Source of the DNA: CAZDDI01 sp964504195
GTDB taxonomy: Bacteria > Chloroflexota > Anaerolineae > B4-G1 > SLSP01
Direction: 5' to 3'
Assembly: GCA_964504195.1 (NCBI GenBank)
Contig: CAZDDI010000006.1
Coordinates: 1-64,000 of the forward strand
Length of the DNA stretch: 64,000 nt
Below are positions 8,554-16,984 of this stretch, piece after piece. Every line of letters starts with the position of its first letter. The first letter of the stretch is position 1. The translations under genes and the position numbers were made by a program. The notes under the pieces were generated by a model that did no database searches, was not told the DNA's origin, and saw nothing but the letters and a program-made list of their open reading frames with translations.

Positions 8554-9450
8554 CTACACCGGATCACGGAAATTGTAGATTGCGCCGTCTTTACGCCAGG
8601 TTTTTCCGCAGGTGCAAGCGAACTCGGTCTGCGGGGGCGACCCCAATGGAGCGCGACAGTCCGGGCAGACGAAGAAGACGCCCGCAGGAGCAGCGGGCTT
8701 GTCTGCCGCCGCCCGCGCGCGGGTGAAGATACTGGGCGATGCCTGCATCCACGCGCCGGTGGGTTGCAGCAGGCGATCCAGCCCCACCAGAAGCGCGGTG
8801 GGGAGCAGCCGCTTGAGCACGCCCACGCGCAAGTGCGAGACGGTGCGCACAGCCTCGCGGCGCAGTCCGGCTTGCGCGAGCTGCGCCCACATCCAGCGGG
8901 GGTGAAAGTCGAAGTTGAGCGGGACGAACTCCACCGGTTCCAAGTCGTAAGGCGACCAAGACTGCCGCCGCAGCAGGTAGCGCGCCAGCGCCTTGAGGTT
9001 GCGCTTATTGGCGAACTCCAACACGAACGCGCCGCGTGGAGCTAGCAGATCCGCGACGCCCCGCAAAACGGCGGGCGCATCGGCGGCATGATGCAGGGTG
9101 CGGATCATCGTCACCGTATCGAACAGCCCATCAGCGAAGGGGAAGCGGTAGAAATCGCCCTGGACGTAGAGGTAGGTGGGCTTGTCACCGGGCGCGCTCT
9201 CGCCCCAAATCTCTACCGCTTGCTGGAGCTGGGTGCTGGCATAATCGAACAGCACCACCGTATCATACCCGGCGTAGAGATCCACCACCCGCCCGAATCC
9301 CGCGCCGATTTCGACCAGCGTGCCCCCCTGCGGCGGCAACAGCACGCGGAGCGCCGCGCGCTCCGCGCCATCCTCATACGCGCGATCAGCATCCCAAAAC
9401 TCGGTGCGGTAACGCGAGCCTTCGTAACTGCAAATAGGACGTTCGTTCAT
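8554..9450 (-). CDS. Class I SAM-dependent methyltransferase with zinc ribbon
   Basis: A 298-residue protein. The methyltransferase motif I is LVEIGAGFGRVVDLY (about residues 44-58), and the post-motif IRTLHHAADAPAVL is typical of the Methyltransf_11 family. The C-terminus carries a four-cysteine ribbon (CPDC and CTCG). It has no membrane anchor, unlike the related gene at 5657-6481. Its ATG overlaps the stop of the upstream membrane protein gene by four bases, so the two are co-translated. Substrate unknown. Confidence 0.85.
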   Translation of the reverse strand: MNERPICSYEGSRYRTEFWDADRAYEDGAERAALRVLLPPQGGTLVEIGAGFGRVVDLYAGYDTVVLFDYASTQLQQAVEIWGESAPGDKPTYLYVQGDFYRFPFADGLFDTVTMIRTLHHAADAPAVLRGVADLLAPRGAFVLEFANKRNLKALARYLLRRQSWSPYDLEPVEFVPLNFDFHPRWMWAQLAQAGLRREAVRTVSHLRVGVLKRLLPTALLVGLDRLLQPTGAWMQASPSIFTRARAAADKPAAPAGVFFVCPDCRAPLGSPPQTEFACTCGKTWRKDGAIYNFRDPV

Positions 9451-10076
9451 GGGTTGGGACGTAGTATCTCCGCCGGAGAGTCAGGCAGCGATTGAATCGT
9501 CGTCTGAATCGGGCTAAAGACACCGCGCAGATTCTCAATAGCCGGCCCCATCCCCGCCTGATCGAGTGGAATCACCACCGGCACCTGCATCACCACCGGC
9601 ACGGTTGTACTGACCGGCACCATCATATCGAGGATAATGGGCAAGCGCATCCCAATCGGCAGATTGAGGCTCACTGTACCATTGATCGCACCGCCGCCGC
9701 CGGGCAAATAGAAAGTCGCCGGCGCGGAAAGTGGCACGGGTTCGGTCAACACCACAATCGTCGCTTGTTGCAACGGGAGGTCGAATATAACTGGCATCGT
9801 ATCATTAATACTGACGACAGTCTCAATACGAGTCTGGCCTAGCCCAGCAAAAGCGCTGTCCAAATTATCGAGTAATGGTTCGACAATACCCGTCTTCGCC
9901 ATGAAGAGTGGTTGAATCGCCAACAAGAGCACGAGCACCAGAATAATGTTGACGACGAACGAAAAAATGATAGCAATGTTCTTGAATGATTCCCAGAACT
10001 CGTATTTACGGCGTGCCTGGGGTACTTCGGGAATCTGAGCTTCCTCAACATGATCCACTTGCATATCCTCTACCAT
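9447..10076 (-). CDS. Single-pass membrane protein of unknown function
   Basis: A 209-residue protein. It has a charged N-terminal tail, one strong membrane helix (about residues 35-58), then an extracytoplasmic region of repeated hydrophobic strands rich in V, P and I (for example VVPVVMQVPVV). The ATG at 10076 follows a clear Shine-Dalgarno sequence (GGAGG, six bases upstream). It is coupled to the methyltransferase downstream through a four-base overlap. No family is recognised. Confidence 0.75.
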   Translation of the reverse strand: MVEDMQVDHVEEAQIPEVPQARRKYEFWESFKNIAIIFSFVVNIILVLVLLLAIQPLFMAKTGIVEPLLDNLDSAFAGLGQTRIETVVSINDTMPVIFDLPLQQATIVVLTEPVPLSAPATFYLPGGGGAINGTVSLNLPIGMRLPIILDMMVPVSTTVPVVMQVPVVIPLDQAGMGPAIENLRGVFSPIQTTIQSLPDSPAEILRPNP

Positions 10077-10167
10077 CTCGCACCTCCGCATATAGGTTGA
10101 AGTCATACAGAAAAGATAAATTTATCTTATCACGGGTTATGTAAATTGCAAAGTCCCGATACCTTCA

Positions 10168-10188
10168 GGAAATTGGGGTATAATAGCG
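10168..10188 (+). promoter_or_regulatory. Promoter core shared with the tRNA-Pro promoter
   Basis: The segment AATTGGGGTATAATAGC lies upstream of the DUF1786 gene, with the -10 hexamer TATAAT at 10179-10184. The same segment with one change (TATAAC) precedes tRNA-Pro at 15061-15077. The leader is about 75 bases. No standard -35 is seen at 17 bases. Confidence 0.65.
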
Positions 10189-10265
10189 AGGGAGTGATAA
10201 AGTTGAGCGTGAAATGTGAAGAGAGCCTCACCTTTCCCCCCTCAATTACATACAAGGAGCCAATC

Positions 10266-11303
10266 ATGGAACGTATCTTAGCCATTGACATCGGCGCAGG
10301 GACGCAGGACATTCTTCTGTACGACCCGGCACAGCCAATGGAGAACAATGTAAAGATGGTGCTTCCCTCATGGACGACCGTCCTGGCAGCACGCATCGAG
10401 CGGGCCACAGTGGAAGAGCGACCGATCTTCCTCACGGGGACGATCATGGGGGGCGGCCCGTGCGTGAGTGCGATGAAGCGCCACATCAAGGCCGGGTATG
10501 CCATCTACGCCACGCCGCAGGCAGCGCGCACTATCCGCGACAACCTCGACGAGGTGCGCGCGCGCGGTATCGAGATTGTGGACACGCCCCCCGCGCTCCC
10601 CAATCTGTTGACGCTGGAGACAAAAGACGTAGACCTCGAATCATTGGGGCGCGCGCTAGCCCCCTTCGATGTGACCCTGCCGGAGCGGTACGCGATCGCA
10701 GTACAGGATCATGGCGACGACACAGGTGAGAGTCAGCGCAAGAGCCGCTTCCGCCTGTGGGAGCATTTTTTACATGAAGAAAATGGCGATCTTAACCGTC
10801 TAATCTACGCCGAGCCGCCCTGCCACCTCACGCGGATGTGCGCGGTGCAGGAGTATCTCCCCGGCGCGCTGTTGATGGATACAGGGGCAGCGGCGATCTG
10901 GGGTATCTTGCAAGACCCGGTCCCCGCAGCGCACCGCGAGGCCGGCTTTGTGGCAGTGAACGTGGGTAACAAGCACATTCTGGGGATGCTAGTACAGGGC
11001 GAGCGCATCCTGGGCTTATTCGAGTATCATACGGTACTGTGTGATACCGCAAAACTAGTTGAATTAGTCGCCGGTTTACGCGCTGGAACGCTAGACAACG
11101 ATACGGTACGCACCAGCGGCGGGCACGGTTCAGCCTACCATCCCGATTACCAGCCCGGTGCCGGGTTCGATTTTATTGCGGTAACAGGCCCACAGCGGGC
11201 AATGGCACACGGGCAGGGCTATCACTTCGCCGCGCCTTATGGTGACATGATGCTCACCGGCTGCTTTGGGCTGGTCGCAGCGGCGCAAGTATTCAAGTCG
11301 TAA
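10266..11303 (+). CDS. DUF1786 family protein
   Basis: A 345-residue protein with the N-terminal signature LAIDIGAGTQDILLYD, which resembles the phosphate-1 loop of actin/Hsp70-fold ATPases, and a second glycine-rich stretch MDTGAAAIWG. This matches the DUF1786 family, sometimes annotated as pyruvate-formate-lyase-activating-enzyme related, but no biochemical role is established. The ATG at 10266 has the Shine-Dalgarno sequence AAGGAG seven bases upstream. It stands alone as a transcription unit, with a promoter at 10179 and strong inverted repeats after the stop. Confidence 0.82.
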   Translation: MERILAIDIGAGTQDILLYDPAQPMENNVKMVLPSWTTVLAARIERATVEERPIFLTGTIMGGGPCVSAMKRHIKAGYAIYATPQAARTIRDNLDEVRARGIEIVDTPPALPNLLTLETKDVDLESLGRALAPFDVTLPERYAIAVQDHGDDTGESQRKSRFRLWEHFLHEENGDLNRLIYAEPPCHLTRMCAVQEYLPGALLMDTGAAAIWGILQDPVPAAHREAGFVAVNVGNKHILGMLVQGERILGLFEYHTVLCDTAKLVELVAGLRAGTLDNDTVRTSGGHGSAYHPDYQPGAGFDFIAVTGPQRAMAHGQGYHFAAPYGDMMLTGCFGLVAAAQVFKS

Positions 11304-11304
11304 C

Positions 11305-11351
11305 CGCGCTTTGAAAGCGCGATCTCCAAGCCGCGAAATAGATTTCGCGGC
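11305..11351. repeat. Two adjacent GC-rich palindromes after the DUF1786 gene
   Basis: CGCGCTTT-G-AAAGCGCG (11305-11321) and GCCGCGAAAT-AG-ATTTCGCGGC (11330-11351) are perfect inverted repeats directly downstream of the stop. No T-tract follows, so they could be a REP-like pair that stabilises or ends the transcript. Confidence 0.65.
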
Positions 11352-11503
11352 TACTTGTGGCGGCAGCATAGCCTTTACAAACGCTTCAAACAGGGTATAC
11401 TTTCTTGCGTTTTGGCTTTGTGAAGTACGCAACATAAAACGTAAAGTGTGAAGAGCTTACAAAAGTTATGCTTGATACTTCACACATTTCGGAGGCAAAT
11501 AAC

Positions 11504-13219
11504 ATGATTGAACAAAATGTGTGGACGGCGCAGCCGCGTGAGACAGCGCAGATTACGTTACCCGATGGCCGTGTTTTTGAGGGCGCTACGGGAACGCAAC
11601 TTGAGGTATTTCTCACCGCTGCCTATCCCAATGACCAGGACCCGCTCATTGCGGCGCTGGTAGATGGAACGTTGCGGGAGCTAAGTTGGCCTGTCGTCCG
11701 CGATACACCGGTGCAACCCGTTCATCTCTCGCACTCGGAGGGGGTGCGCATTTACCGGCGCGCGCTCAACTTCCTACTCATCGCAGCAGCACATCGGCTC
11801 TTCCCGAAGGCCGAGGTGTATGTGGATCATTCCATGCCCTTCGGCGCGTTCTTCTGCGAGGTGCGCAATCGGGCACCGTTCACACCGGATGAGGTAGCAC
11901 GCATTGCAGCGGAAATGCACCGGCTAGTGGAAGCCAATCTTCCCATTGTCCGCGAAGAGGTCCCTCTGGATGAAGCCGTTGCGCTTTTTGAGACACTGGG
12001 CTACACGGATAAAGCCAATCTATTCAAGGGGCGTAGGCTATACAATAAGGATAAACCCACCGTGCGCCTCTATAACCTCGATGGCTACCGCGATTACTTC
12101 CACGGCTACATGACCCCTTCCACGGGCTACCTGCGCTACTTCGAGGTGTTGCCCTGGGACAATGATGGCTTCATCCTCCGCTTCCCCCGGCGCCACGAAC
12201 CCGCCCAGCTGCAAGCGGCGCATGATTCCCCACAACTCACCAAAGTTTTCCGCGAATATGGCTCGTGGATGCGTCTGCTCAACATTGAGAACGTAGCCGA
12301 ACTAAACGCCGCCGCCGAAAATGGGCGACTCCACCGCATCATCTTAGTTTCTGAGGCACTGCATGAACAGCGCATAGCTGAGATTGCCCGCCAAGTTTGG
12401 CAACGCCGCGAGCAGGTGCGCTTGATTTCGATCTCCGGGCCTTCCTCTTCGGGCAAGACAACTTTCTCACGGCGGCTGGCCGTGCAGTTATTGGCACATG
12501 GCCTGCAACCCTTTGCGCTGGAGCTGGACAATTACTTTGTAGAGCGCGAACAAACACCCCGCGATGAACATGGCGAGTATGACTTTGAAGCGTTAGTAGC
12601 GCTCGATCTGGAGCGCTTGAATAGTGATTTAGAAGCATTGCTGGCCGGCAAACGTGTGCAATTGCCGCATTTCAACTTCCGTACCGGCCACCGGGAGCTG
12701 GGCAAGGTGGTACAACTTACACCAGATCAGCTCATCATCATTGAGGGTATCCATGGTCTCAACCCCCAGCTGGTGCAAGTACTCCCCGCCGCGGCGTTGT
12801 TCCGCATCTACGCGTCGGCCTTGACCCAGCTCAATCTGGATCGCCATAACCGCGTGCCCACCACCGATACCCGCCTGATTCGCCGTATCGTGCGTGACGC
12901 GCGCACGCGAGGATACAACGCACTTGATACTATCGCCCGCTGGGACAGCGTGCGGCGCGGTGAAAAAAACTACATCTTTCCCTTCCAGGAGAACGCCAAT
13001 GCCATGTTCAATTCAGCATTGGCTTATGAATTGTCAATCCTCAAGCCGCTAGCGGAACCGTTATTGTTGCAGGTCAGCCCAAACTCACCGCATCACGTTG
13101 AAGCCAAACGGTTGCTGACATTTTTGCACTGGTTTGCGCCCTCCGATACCGTACTGGTGCCGGAGAATTCCATCCTGCGCGAGTTCATCGGCGGACAAGC
13201 GCTGGAGCATTTCCACTAG
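11504..13219 (+). CDS. Uridine kinase-like P-loop protein with N-terminal TGS/ThrRS-like region
   Basis: A 571-residue fusion. Residues about 1-60 resemble a TGS domain (ITLPDGRVFEGATGTQLEVF). Residues about 65-230 resemble the second additional domain of threonyl-tRNA synthetase. The C-terminal half is a uridine kinase/phosphoribulokinase fold with the P-loop SGPSSSGKT. This architecture is known as a uridine kinase family protein; the substrate of the fused form is not established. The ATG at 11504 follows the Shine-Dalgarno sequence GGAGG at 11491-11495. An ATG at 11468 is in frame but lacks a ribosome site. Confidence 0.88.
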   Translation: MIEQNVWTAQPRETAQITLPDGRVFEGATGTQLEVFLTAAYPNDQDPLIAALVDGTLRELSWPVVRDTPVQPVHLSHSEGVRIYRRALNFLLIAAAHRLFPKAEVYVDHSMPFGAFFCEVRNRAPFTPDEVARIAAEMHRLVEANLPIVREEVPLDEAVALFETLGYTDKANLFKGRRLYNKDKPTVRLYNLDGYRDYFHGYMTPSTGYLRYFEVLPWDNDGFILRFPRRHEPAQLQAAHDSPQLTKVFREYGSWMRLLNIENVAELNAAAENGRLHRIILVSEALHEQRIAEIARQVWQRREQVRLISISGPSSSGKTTFSRRLAVQLLAHGLQPFALELDNYFVEREQTPRDEHGEYDFEALVALDLERLNSDLEALLAGKRVQLPHFNFRTGHRELGKVVQLTPDQLIIIEGIHGLNPQLVQVLPAAALFRIYASALTQLNLDRHNRVPTTDTRLIRRIVRDARTRGYNALDTIARWDSVRRGEKNYIFPFQENANAMFNSALAYELSILKPLAEPLLLQVSPNSPHHVEAKRLLTFLHWFAPSDTVLVPENSILREFIGGQALEHFH

Positions 13220-13234
13220 GAGCAGCGCGTCGGC

Positions 13235-15049
13235 ATGATATGCTGTCCTCAATGCCAAAAAGAAATTGAAAATCCGGGCTTGCTTTGCCCCCATTGCGGC
13301 GAGACGCTTACACCAGCTGCACCGGAGACAGCGCCGCCTACATCTCGCACGCTATTCCTCCGGCGTTTGTTGCCTTTGATGATAGGATTGGCCTTATTCC
13401 TGGCCGCGCTCACCGCCTCTGGTTACGCCGGACTATATTTCGGCGAGCGTGACCGGGTCACCTATCGGCAAGCCACTCTCGAAGCACACTATCAAGCCGG
13501 GGTGCAAGCACTCAACGAGGGACGTTTTGAACGTGCCGCGAGCGAGTTCCAGTACGTGTTGCAACTTGAGCCACACCACACGCTGGCCCAACAAGGCCTT
13601 ACAGAAGCCCAGACGCGCTTGATTGTAATCCCAACCCCCACCTCAGAGGCCGGGCAATCACTATCCGAGTACCTGCTGGAAGAAGCACGCGCGGCGTATG
13701 CCGAGGAAGCCTGGCCTACAGTTATCAATCATCTAACCCAGCTGCGCCGCCTGGACATTGATTACGAACGTGAGGAAGTGGAAACGCTGTTGTTTACCAG
13801 CCTCTATAACGCGGGGCGCGCGCTGCTGGATTCGGACAACCCCGAACAGGGCATTTTCTATCTGGATCAAGCGCTGGCCTTGCGCCCGCAGGCTGTGGAT
13901 GCCGAAGCGGTCAACACGCGCAATCTAGCGGCGCGCTATCTGGCGGCGCTAGATTATTGGGGCGTGGATTGGCAAGCCACAATTACGGCCCTGGAGCGCC
14001 TCTATGAAAGCGCGCCCTACTACCGGGATGTAAGCACCCGCCTTTATCAGGCGTATCTAGCGTATGGCAACTATTACGTCGAGCAAGGTGAGATGTGCCC
14101 CGCTGAGCAGCAGTTCACCCAGGCCTTGCGGCGCTTCGGCGATCCGCACGGCACACTGGAGCAACAACGCGCTGAGACCGCACAAGTCTGTCTCATCGCC
14201 ACCCCAGCGCCCTTAGACGGCACTGGGGCGCAGCTCACGCCGCAGCCTATTCCTGGCTTTACGATGGGCCGACTCGCATATCCGGTCTACAACAGCAATA
14301 CTGGGGGCTATGATTTGTACGCGCTGTATATCGAGGGCCGTATCTTGCGGGTGGCCTCTATGGCCGATCAACCCTGGTGGGAATGGGGTACTGGGCGCGT
14401 AGTATATCGCAACCGTTCTGCCGGAGGCATTGCGATGATCCTGCCGGAAGAAGGCGTCCCATTACAGTTGCACAGCCCAGCGGGACAGGCGTGGCCAGCA
14501 CTCTCGCCCGATAGCCAACGGCTGGCCTACGCCGCGCCCGACCCTAACGGGGTGTGGGGAATCTACATCGCCAGCACCAGCGGCGGCGGTGAATCACAAT
14601 GGATAGGGCGCGGTTGGGCACCCGCCTGGTCACGGACCGGTTGGCTGGCCTACACCGGCTGCGAGGCCGACGGCATCACCTGCGGTATTTTCATCAAGAA
14701 TCCTGACGAGGCCACACCGCCACGCCAGCTTACAGGCAGCACGCAAGATTCCGCCGTGAGTTGGGCACCTGGGGGCAATCTCATGGCCTACATGAGTAAT
14801 GTCACCGGCAGCTGGAATATCTTCCTGCTCAATCCTGAAGGGGGCGTGCAACAAGTCACCTTTGAAGGCAGTGATGAGGGCTTGCCCACCTGGTCGCCCG
14901 ATGGCAGCCGCCTGGCCTTCATCAGCAACCGCAACGGCAACTGGGCAGTGTACGTGATGACCCTGGACGGTCAAGACGTGCGGCGCATCGTGGATTTAGG
15001 GCCGCAGCTGCCGGGCTGGGAGAACCAACGCCTTTCCTGGTCGCCTTGA
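13235..15049 (+). CDS. Zinc-ribbon, membrane-anchored TPR and beta-propeller protein
   Basis: A 604-residue protein. It starts with a double-CxxC zinc ribbon (CPQC, CPHC), followed by one membrane helix (about residues 44-68), tetratricopeptide-like repeats (about 80-290) and a C-terminal TolB/WD40-like propeller with repeated TWSPDGSRLAF-type blades. The topology places the ribbon in the cytoplasm and the TPR and propeller outside. It probably acts as a surface scaffold or sensor. It begins 16 bases after the kinase gene, so the two may be co-transcribed. Tyrosine, glutamine and proline content is high in the external part. Confidence 0.8.
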   Translation: MICCPQCQKEIENPGLLCPHCGETLTPAAPETAPPTSRTLFLRRLLPLMIGLALFLAALTASGYAGLYFGERDRVTYRQATLEAHYQAGVQALNEGRFERAASEFQYVLQLEPHHTLAQQGLTEAQTRLIVIPTPTSEAGQSLSEYLLEEARAAYAEEAWPTVINHLTQLRRLDIDYEREEVETLLFTSLYNAGRALLDSDNPEQGIFYLDQALALRPQAVDAEAVNTRNLAARYLAALDYWGVDWQATITALERLYESAPYYRDVSTRLYQAYLAYGNYYVEQGEMCPAEQQFTQALRRFGDPHGTLEQQRAETAQVCLIATPAPLDGTGAQLTPQPIPGFTMGRLAYPVYNSNTGGYDLYALYIEGRILRVASMADQPWWEWGTGRVVYRNRSAGGIAMILPEEGVPLQLHSPAGQAWPALSPDSQRLAYAAPDPNGVWGIYIASTSGGGESQWIGRGWAPAWSRTGWLAYTGCEADGITCGIFIKNPDEATPPRQLTGSTQDSAVSWAPGGNLMAYMSNVTGSWNIFLLNPEGGVQQVTFEGSDEGLPTWSPDGSRLAFISNRNGNWAVYVMTLDGQDVRRIVDLGPQLPGWENQRLSWSP

Positions 15050-15060
15050 CGATTATAGGA

Positions 15061-15077
15061 ATTGGGGTATAACAGCA
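15061..15077 (+). promoter_or_regulatory. tRNA-Pro promoter core
   Basis: ATTGGGGTATAACAGC precedes the tRNA by a few bases, with the -10 box TATAAC at 15068-15073. It is nearly identical to the promoter at 10168-10188. Confidence 0.65.
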
Positions 15078-15082
15078 GTATA

Positions 15083-15157
15083 CGGGGCGTAGCGCAGTTT
15101 GGTTAGCGCGCACGGTTTGGGTCCGTGAGGTCGTGGGTTCGAATCCCACCGCCCCGA
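15083..15157 (+). tRNA. tRNA-Pro (anticodon TGG)
   Basis: A 75-base cloverleaf. The acceptor arm is CGGGGCG/CGCCCCG with discriminator A. The D-arm is GCGC/GCGC, the anticodon stem CACGG/CCGTG with loop TTTGGGT (anticodon TGG), and the T-arm GTGGG/CCCAC with loop TTCGAAT. CCA is not encoded. This is the integration site of the prophage. The part 3' of the anticodon arm was probably supplied by the phage, because the displaced original-looking 3' half sits at 57651-57697 with a different but compensated T-stem. Confidence 0.97.
15111..15132 (+). other. attL core (22 bp) inside tRNA-Pro
   Basis: Perfect direct repeat of 57651-57672, spanning the anticodon stem-loop and most of the variable region. 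Identity breaks at the T-stem, so strand exchange must have taken place within these 22 bases. Anticodon loops are a common crossover site for tyrosine recombinases. Confidence 0.92.
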
Positions 15158-15160
15158 CTG

Positions 15161-15200
15161 TAGCCCACGCGGATACTTGCTTCGGCAAGCCGTGTGGACT
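15161..15200 (+). other. Hairpin directly downstream of tRNA-Pro
   Basis: An imperfect stem with a TTGC-TTCG-GCAA core and outer arms CCACGCGG / CCGTGTGG. It lies on the phage side of attL. It may trim or terminate the tRNA transcript, or be an arm-site structure for integrase. The rest of 15201-15304 shows no gene. Confidence 0.45.
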
Positions 15201-15305
15201 GTAATAATGCACATTTTAAAACGCATAGCGACCGCAGCCCACACTGGTAAGCACTTTTTGAATAAAAAAAACGCTATCGAAGATTATCGGAAGATATCTT
15301 GTCAT

Positions 15306-15330
15306 TTAGCGGAACATTATTCGGAAAGGA
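15306..15330 (+). repeat. Dispersed prophage palindrome, divergent copy 1
   Basis: TTAGCGGAAC followed by ATTCGG directly precedes the AAGGAG ribosome site of integrase 1. Only one arm is well conserved. It is the leftmost member of the family. Confidence 0.55.
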
Positions 15331-15334
15331 GACC

Positions 15335-16354
15335 ATGCGGATGAAAAGTTTTACTATCTCTCAAGTGTTCGAAGGCTTCATCCTGGATAAGCAAGCTGCG
15401 TCGAAGAGCGCCTCAACGATTAGCAACTATCGTGTTACCTTCAGCAAAGTCACGCTTTGGCTTGAAACCACCCGGCCCAAAGATCCGGATCCAGAATTTA
15501 TAACCCTCACCCGTCAAGATTGGGTACACTTTATGACGTGGGTGCAGTCAGATTTCACCAGCAACCCCGGAGGTGTCGCCCCGCGCGCCAGCAAACCCCT
15601 CTCACAAAAGAGCCTGTTGAATATCCATACCGATCTAAGCGCACTCTACACCTGGGCCACTGCCGATGGTGTCAACCTGGTGGAGAAACACTTGTTTCGC
15701 ACCATCGAACGCCCCGAAGCAGATACCCCCATTATCGAAGTTTTCACCCGCGACCAGGTGCGCGACCTGCTCAAAGCCTGCAAAACATCGCGCCCCTGGC
15801 ACAACGATGAAAACGTATCCAACGCCCGCCCCACATCCGTGCGCGATCAGTGTATCATCCTATTGCTACTCTCTACTGGAATTCGGGCCAGCGAGCTCTG
15901 TGAAATCAAATTCAAAGACATTGATATGACAGAGCGCAGTATCACTGTGGCCGGTAAGGGGCGCGGCCAAGGGAAAAAACAGCGTCTCGTGCGGTTTGGC
16001 AAGTCCACTGGGCGTATGTTATGGCGGTATCTATCTCCCAGCCTAAAAACCATTAAATCTGATGACGTTATCTTTACAGTTGGCCCAGACGATGCCCCGC
16101 GGCCTATGAACCGCGATATCCTGTGGAAGCTCCTACACCGCCTGGGCGAGCGCGCCGGCGTTGATGCTCACCCTCACAAATTTCGACACACATTTGCTAC
16201 CAATTACTTACGCAACGGCGGCGATCTGCTCACTTTGCAAGCGCTGCTCGGTCACACCTCACTCGAAATGGTCAAACGTTATACGCAGATCGTCTCCACA
16301 GATTGCGCGCGCGAGCACGAAAAAGCCGATCCTGTTGATAATTGGAAGATATAA
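15335..16354 (+). CDS. int: Tyrosine recombinase (prophage integrase 1)
   Basis: A 339-residue integrase with a SAM-like N-terminal core-binding domain (about residues 8-110) and a C-terminal catalytic domain. The full catalytic set is visible: R184 in STGIRASEL, K208, H281-x-x-R284 in HKFRHTF, H307 in LGHTSLEM and nucleophile Y316 in KRYTQI. The ATG at 15335 is chosen because AAAGGAG lies just upstream; a TTG at 15299 would extend it through the palindrome. Its position next to attL, reading away from the tRNA, identifies it as the enzyme that integrates and excises this prophage. Confidence 0.95.
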   Translation: MRMKSFTISQVFEGFILDKQAASKSASTISNYRVTFSKVTLWLETTRPKDPDPEFITLTRQDWVHFMTWVQSDFTSNPGGVAPRASKPLSQKSLLNIHTDLSALYTWATADGVNLVEKHLFRTIERPEADTPIIEVFTRDQVRDLLKACKTSRPWHNDENVSNARPTSVRDQCIILLLLSTGIRASELCEIKFKDIDMTERSITVAGKGRGQGKKQRLVRFGKSTGRMLWRYLSPSLKTIKSDDVIFTVGPDDAPRPMNRDILWKLLHRLGERAGVDAHPHKFRHTFATNYLRNGGDLLTLQALLGHTSLEMVKRYTQIVSTDCAREHEKADPVDNWKI

Positions 16355-16370
16355 CCGATGCAGGTAAAAG

Positions 16371-16401
16371 AAAACGCGGGCGAAAATTAGCCCGCGTTTT
16401 A
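16371..16401. terminator. Bidirectional Rho-independent terminator between convergent genes
   Basis: AAAACGCGGGC, an 8-base loop, then GCCCGCGTTTT: an 11-base perfect inverted repeat with A-tract and T-tract on both sides. It separates integrase 1 (rightward) from the end of the leftward structural operon. Confidence 0.92.
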
Positions 16402-16402
16402 C

Positions 16403-16429
16403 TTCCCCTAATTGCCGTTATCGGCACTA
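16403..16429 (-). repeat. Dispersed prophage palindrome, divergent copy 2
   Basis: On the minus strand, immediately after the TAG stop of the last tail gene, the sequence reads TGCCGATAACGGCAATTAG. It contains a small perfect hairpin GCCG-ATAA-CGGC and is related to the copy at 25185. Confidence 0.55.
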
Positions 16430-16984
16430 ATTGAAGTGCAACATTGCCAGCACCAAAACATTTATACCAGCGAGCGCGCTTTCGAGCACATGTCCACATT
16501 CCTTGAAATGCGTGTCGGTACCTGGCAATCCGCCTCCAGGATTGGCGATGTCAATCGCGCGCCCATCGGTATCGGCGGCCAGCAAAATGTTACCGCGCGT
16601 GGCTGCCACAGCGTCCTTGTAGAGCACCTGGCAGATGCTTCCCGTGACCCAAATCCACATCACTGCGCCCGCAGTTACGCCAGCCTGTGCGACTACCCCA
16701 ATCGTATCATACTCATTGGCTTGTAAAATCGCTGCATCATCGGCGCTGGTGCTGGCGCTGACCAGACTTCCCTTAACGCTCGCACTTCCAGTGCCGTTCG
16801 TAATCCGCACCAAAAACCCCCGTTCACCGGTTACAGAATCATAGCCAATCGCTACATCGCCAATCTGCACGATGCGCAATGTTCCCACCATCAGCAGCGG
16901 CAACTCGCGTGCCAGCAGATCGCGCAGCGTCGCGCGCACTGCTGCCAGTTCGCTCTCTATCACAGAAATGCGCGGATCATTCAT
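16427..16984 (-). CDS. Phage structural protein, probable tail appendage
   Basis: A 185-residue protein. It starts with a short helical or coiled segment (residues 1-32), followed by a beta-rich region full of V, I, G and T (for example GDVAIGYDSVTGERGFLVRI). The second half resembles capsid-cement-like folds seen in the 28444 gene, but similarity is weak. It is the last gene of the leftward structural operon and overlaps the preceding tail gene by four bases. Position suggests a tail fibre or tip component. Not assigned to a family. Confidence 0.65.
   Translation of the reverse strand: MNDPRISVIESELAAVRATLRDLLARELPLLMVGTLRIVQIGDVAIGYDSVTGERGFLVRITNGTGSASVKGSLVSASTSADDAAILQANEYDTIGVVAQAGVTAGAVMWIWVTGSICQVLYKDAVAATRGNILLAADTDGRAIDIANPGGGLPGTDTHFKECGHVLESALAGINVLVLAMLHFN

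Noticed and set aside
15053..15244. Minus-strand ORFs across tRNA-Pro
   Set aside because: They read through the tRNA and its flank; the tRNA cloverleaf is unambiguous.
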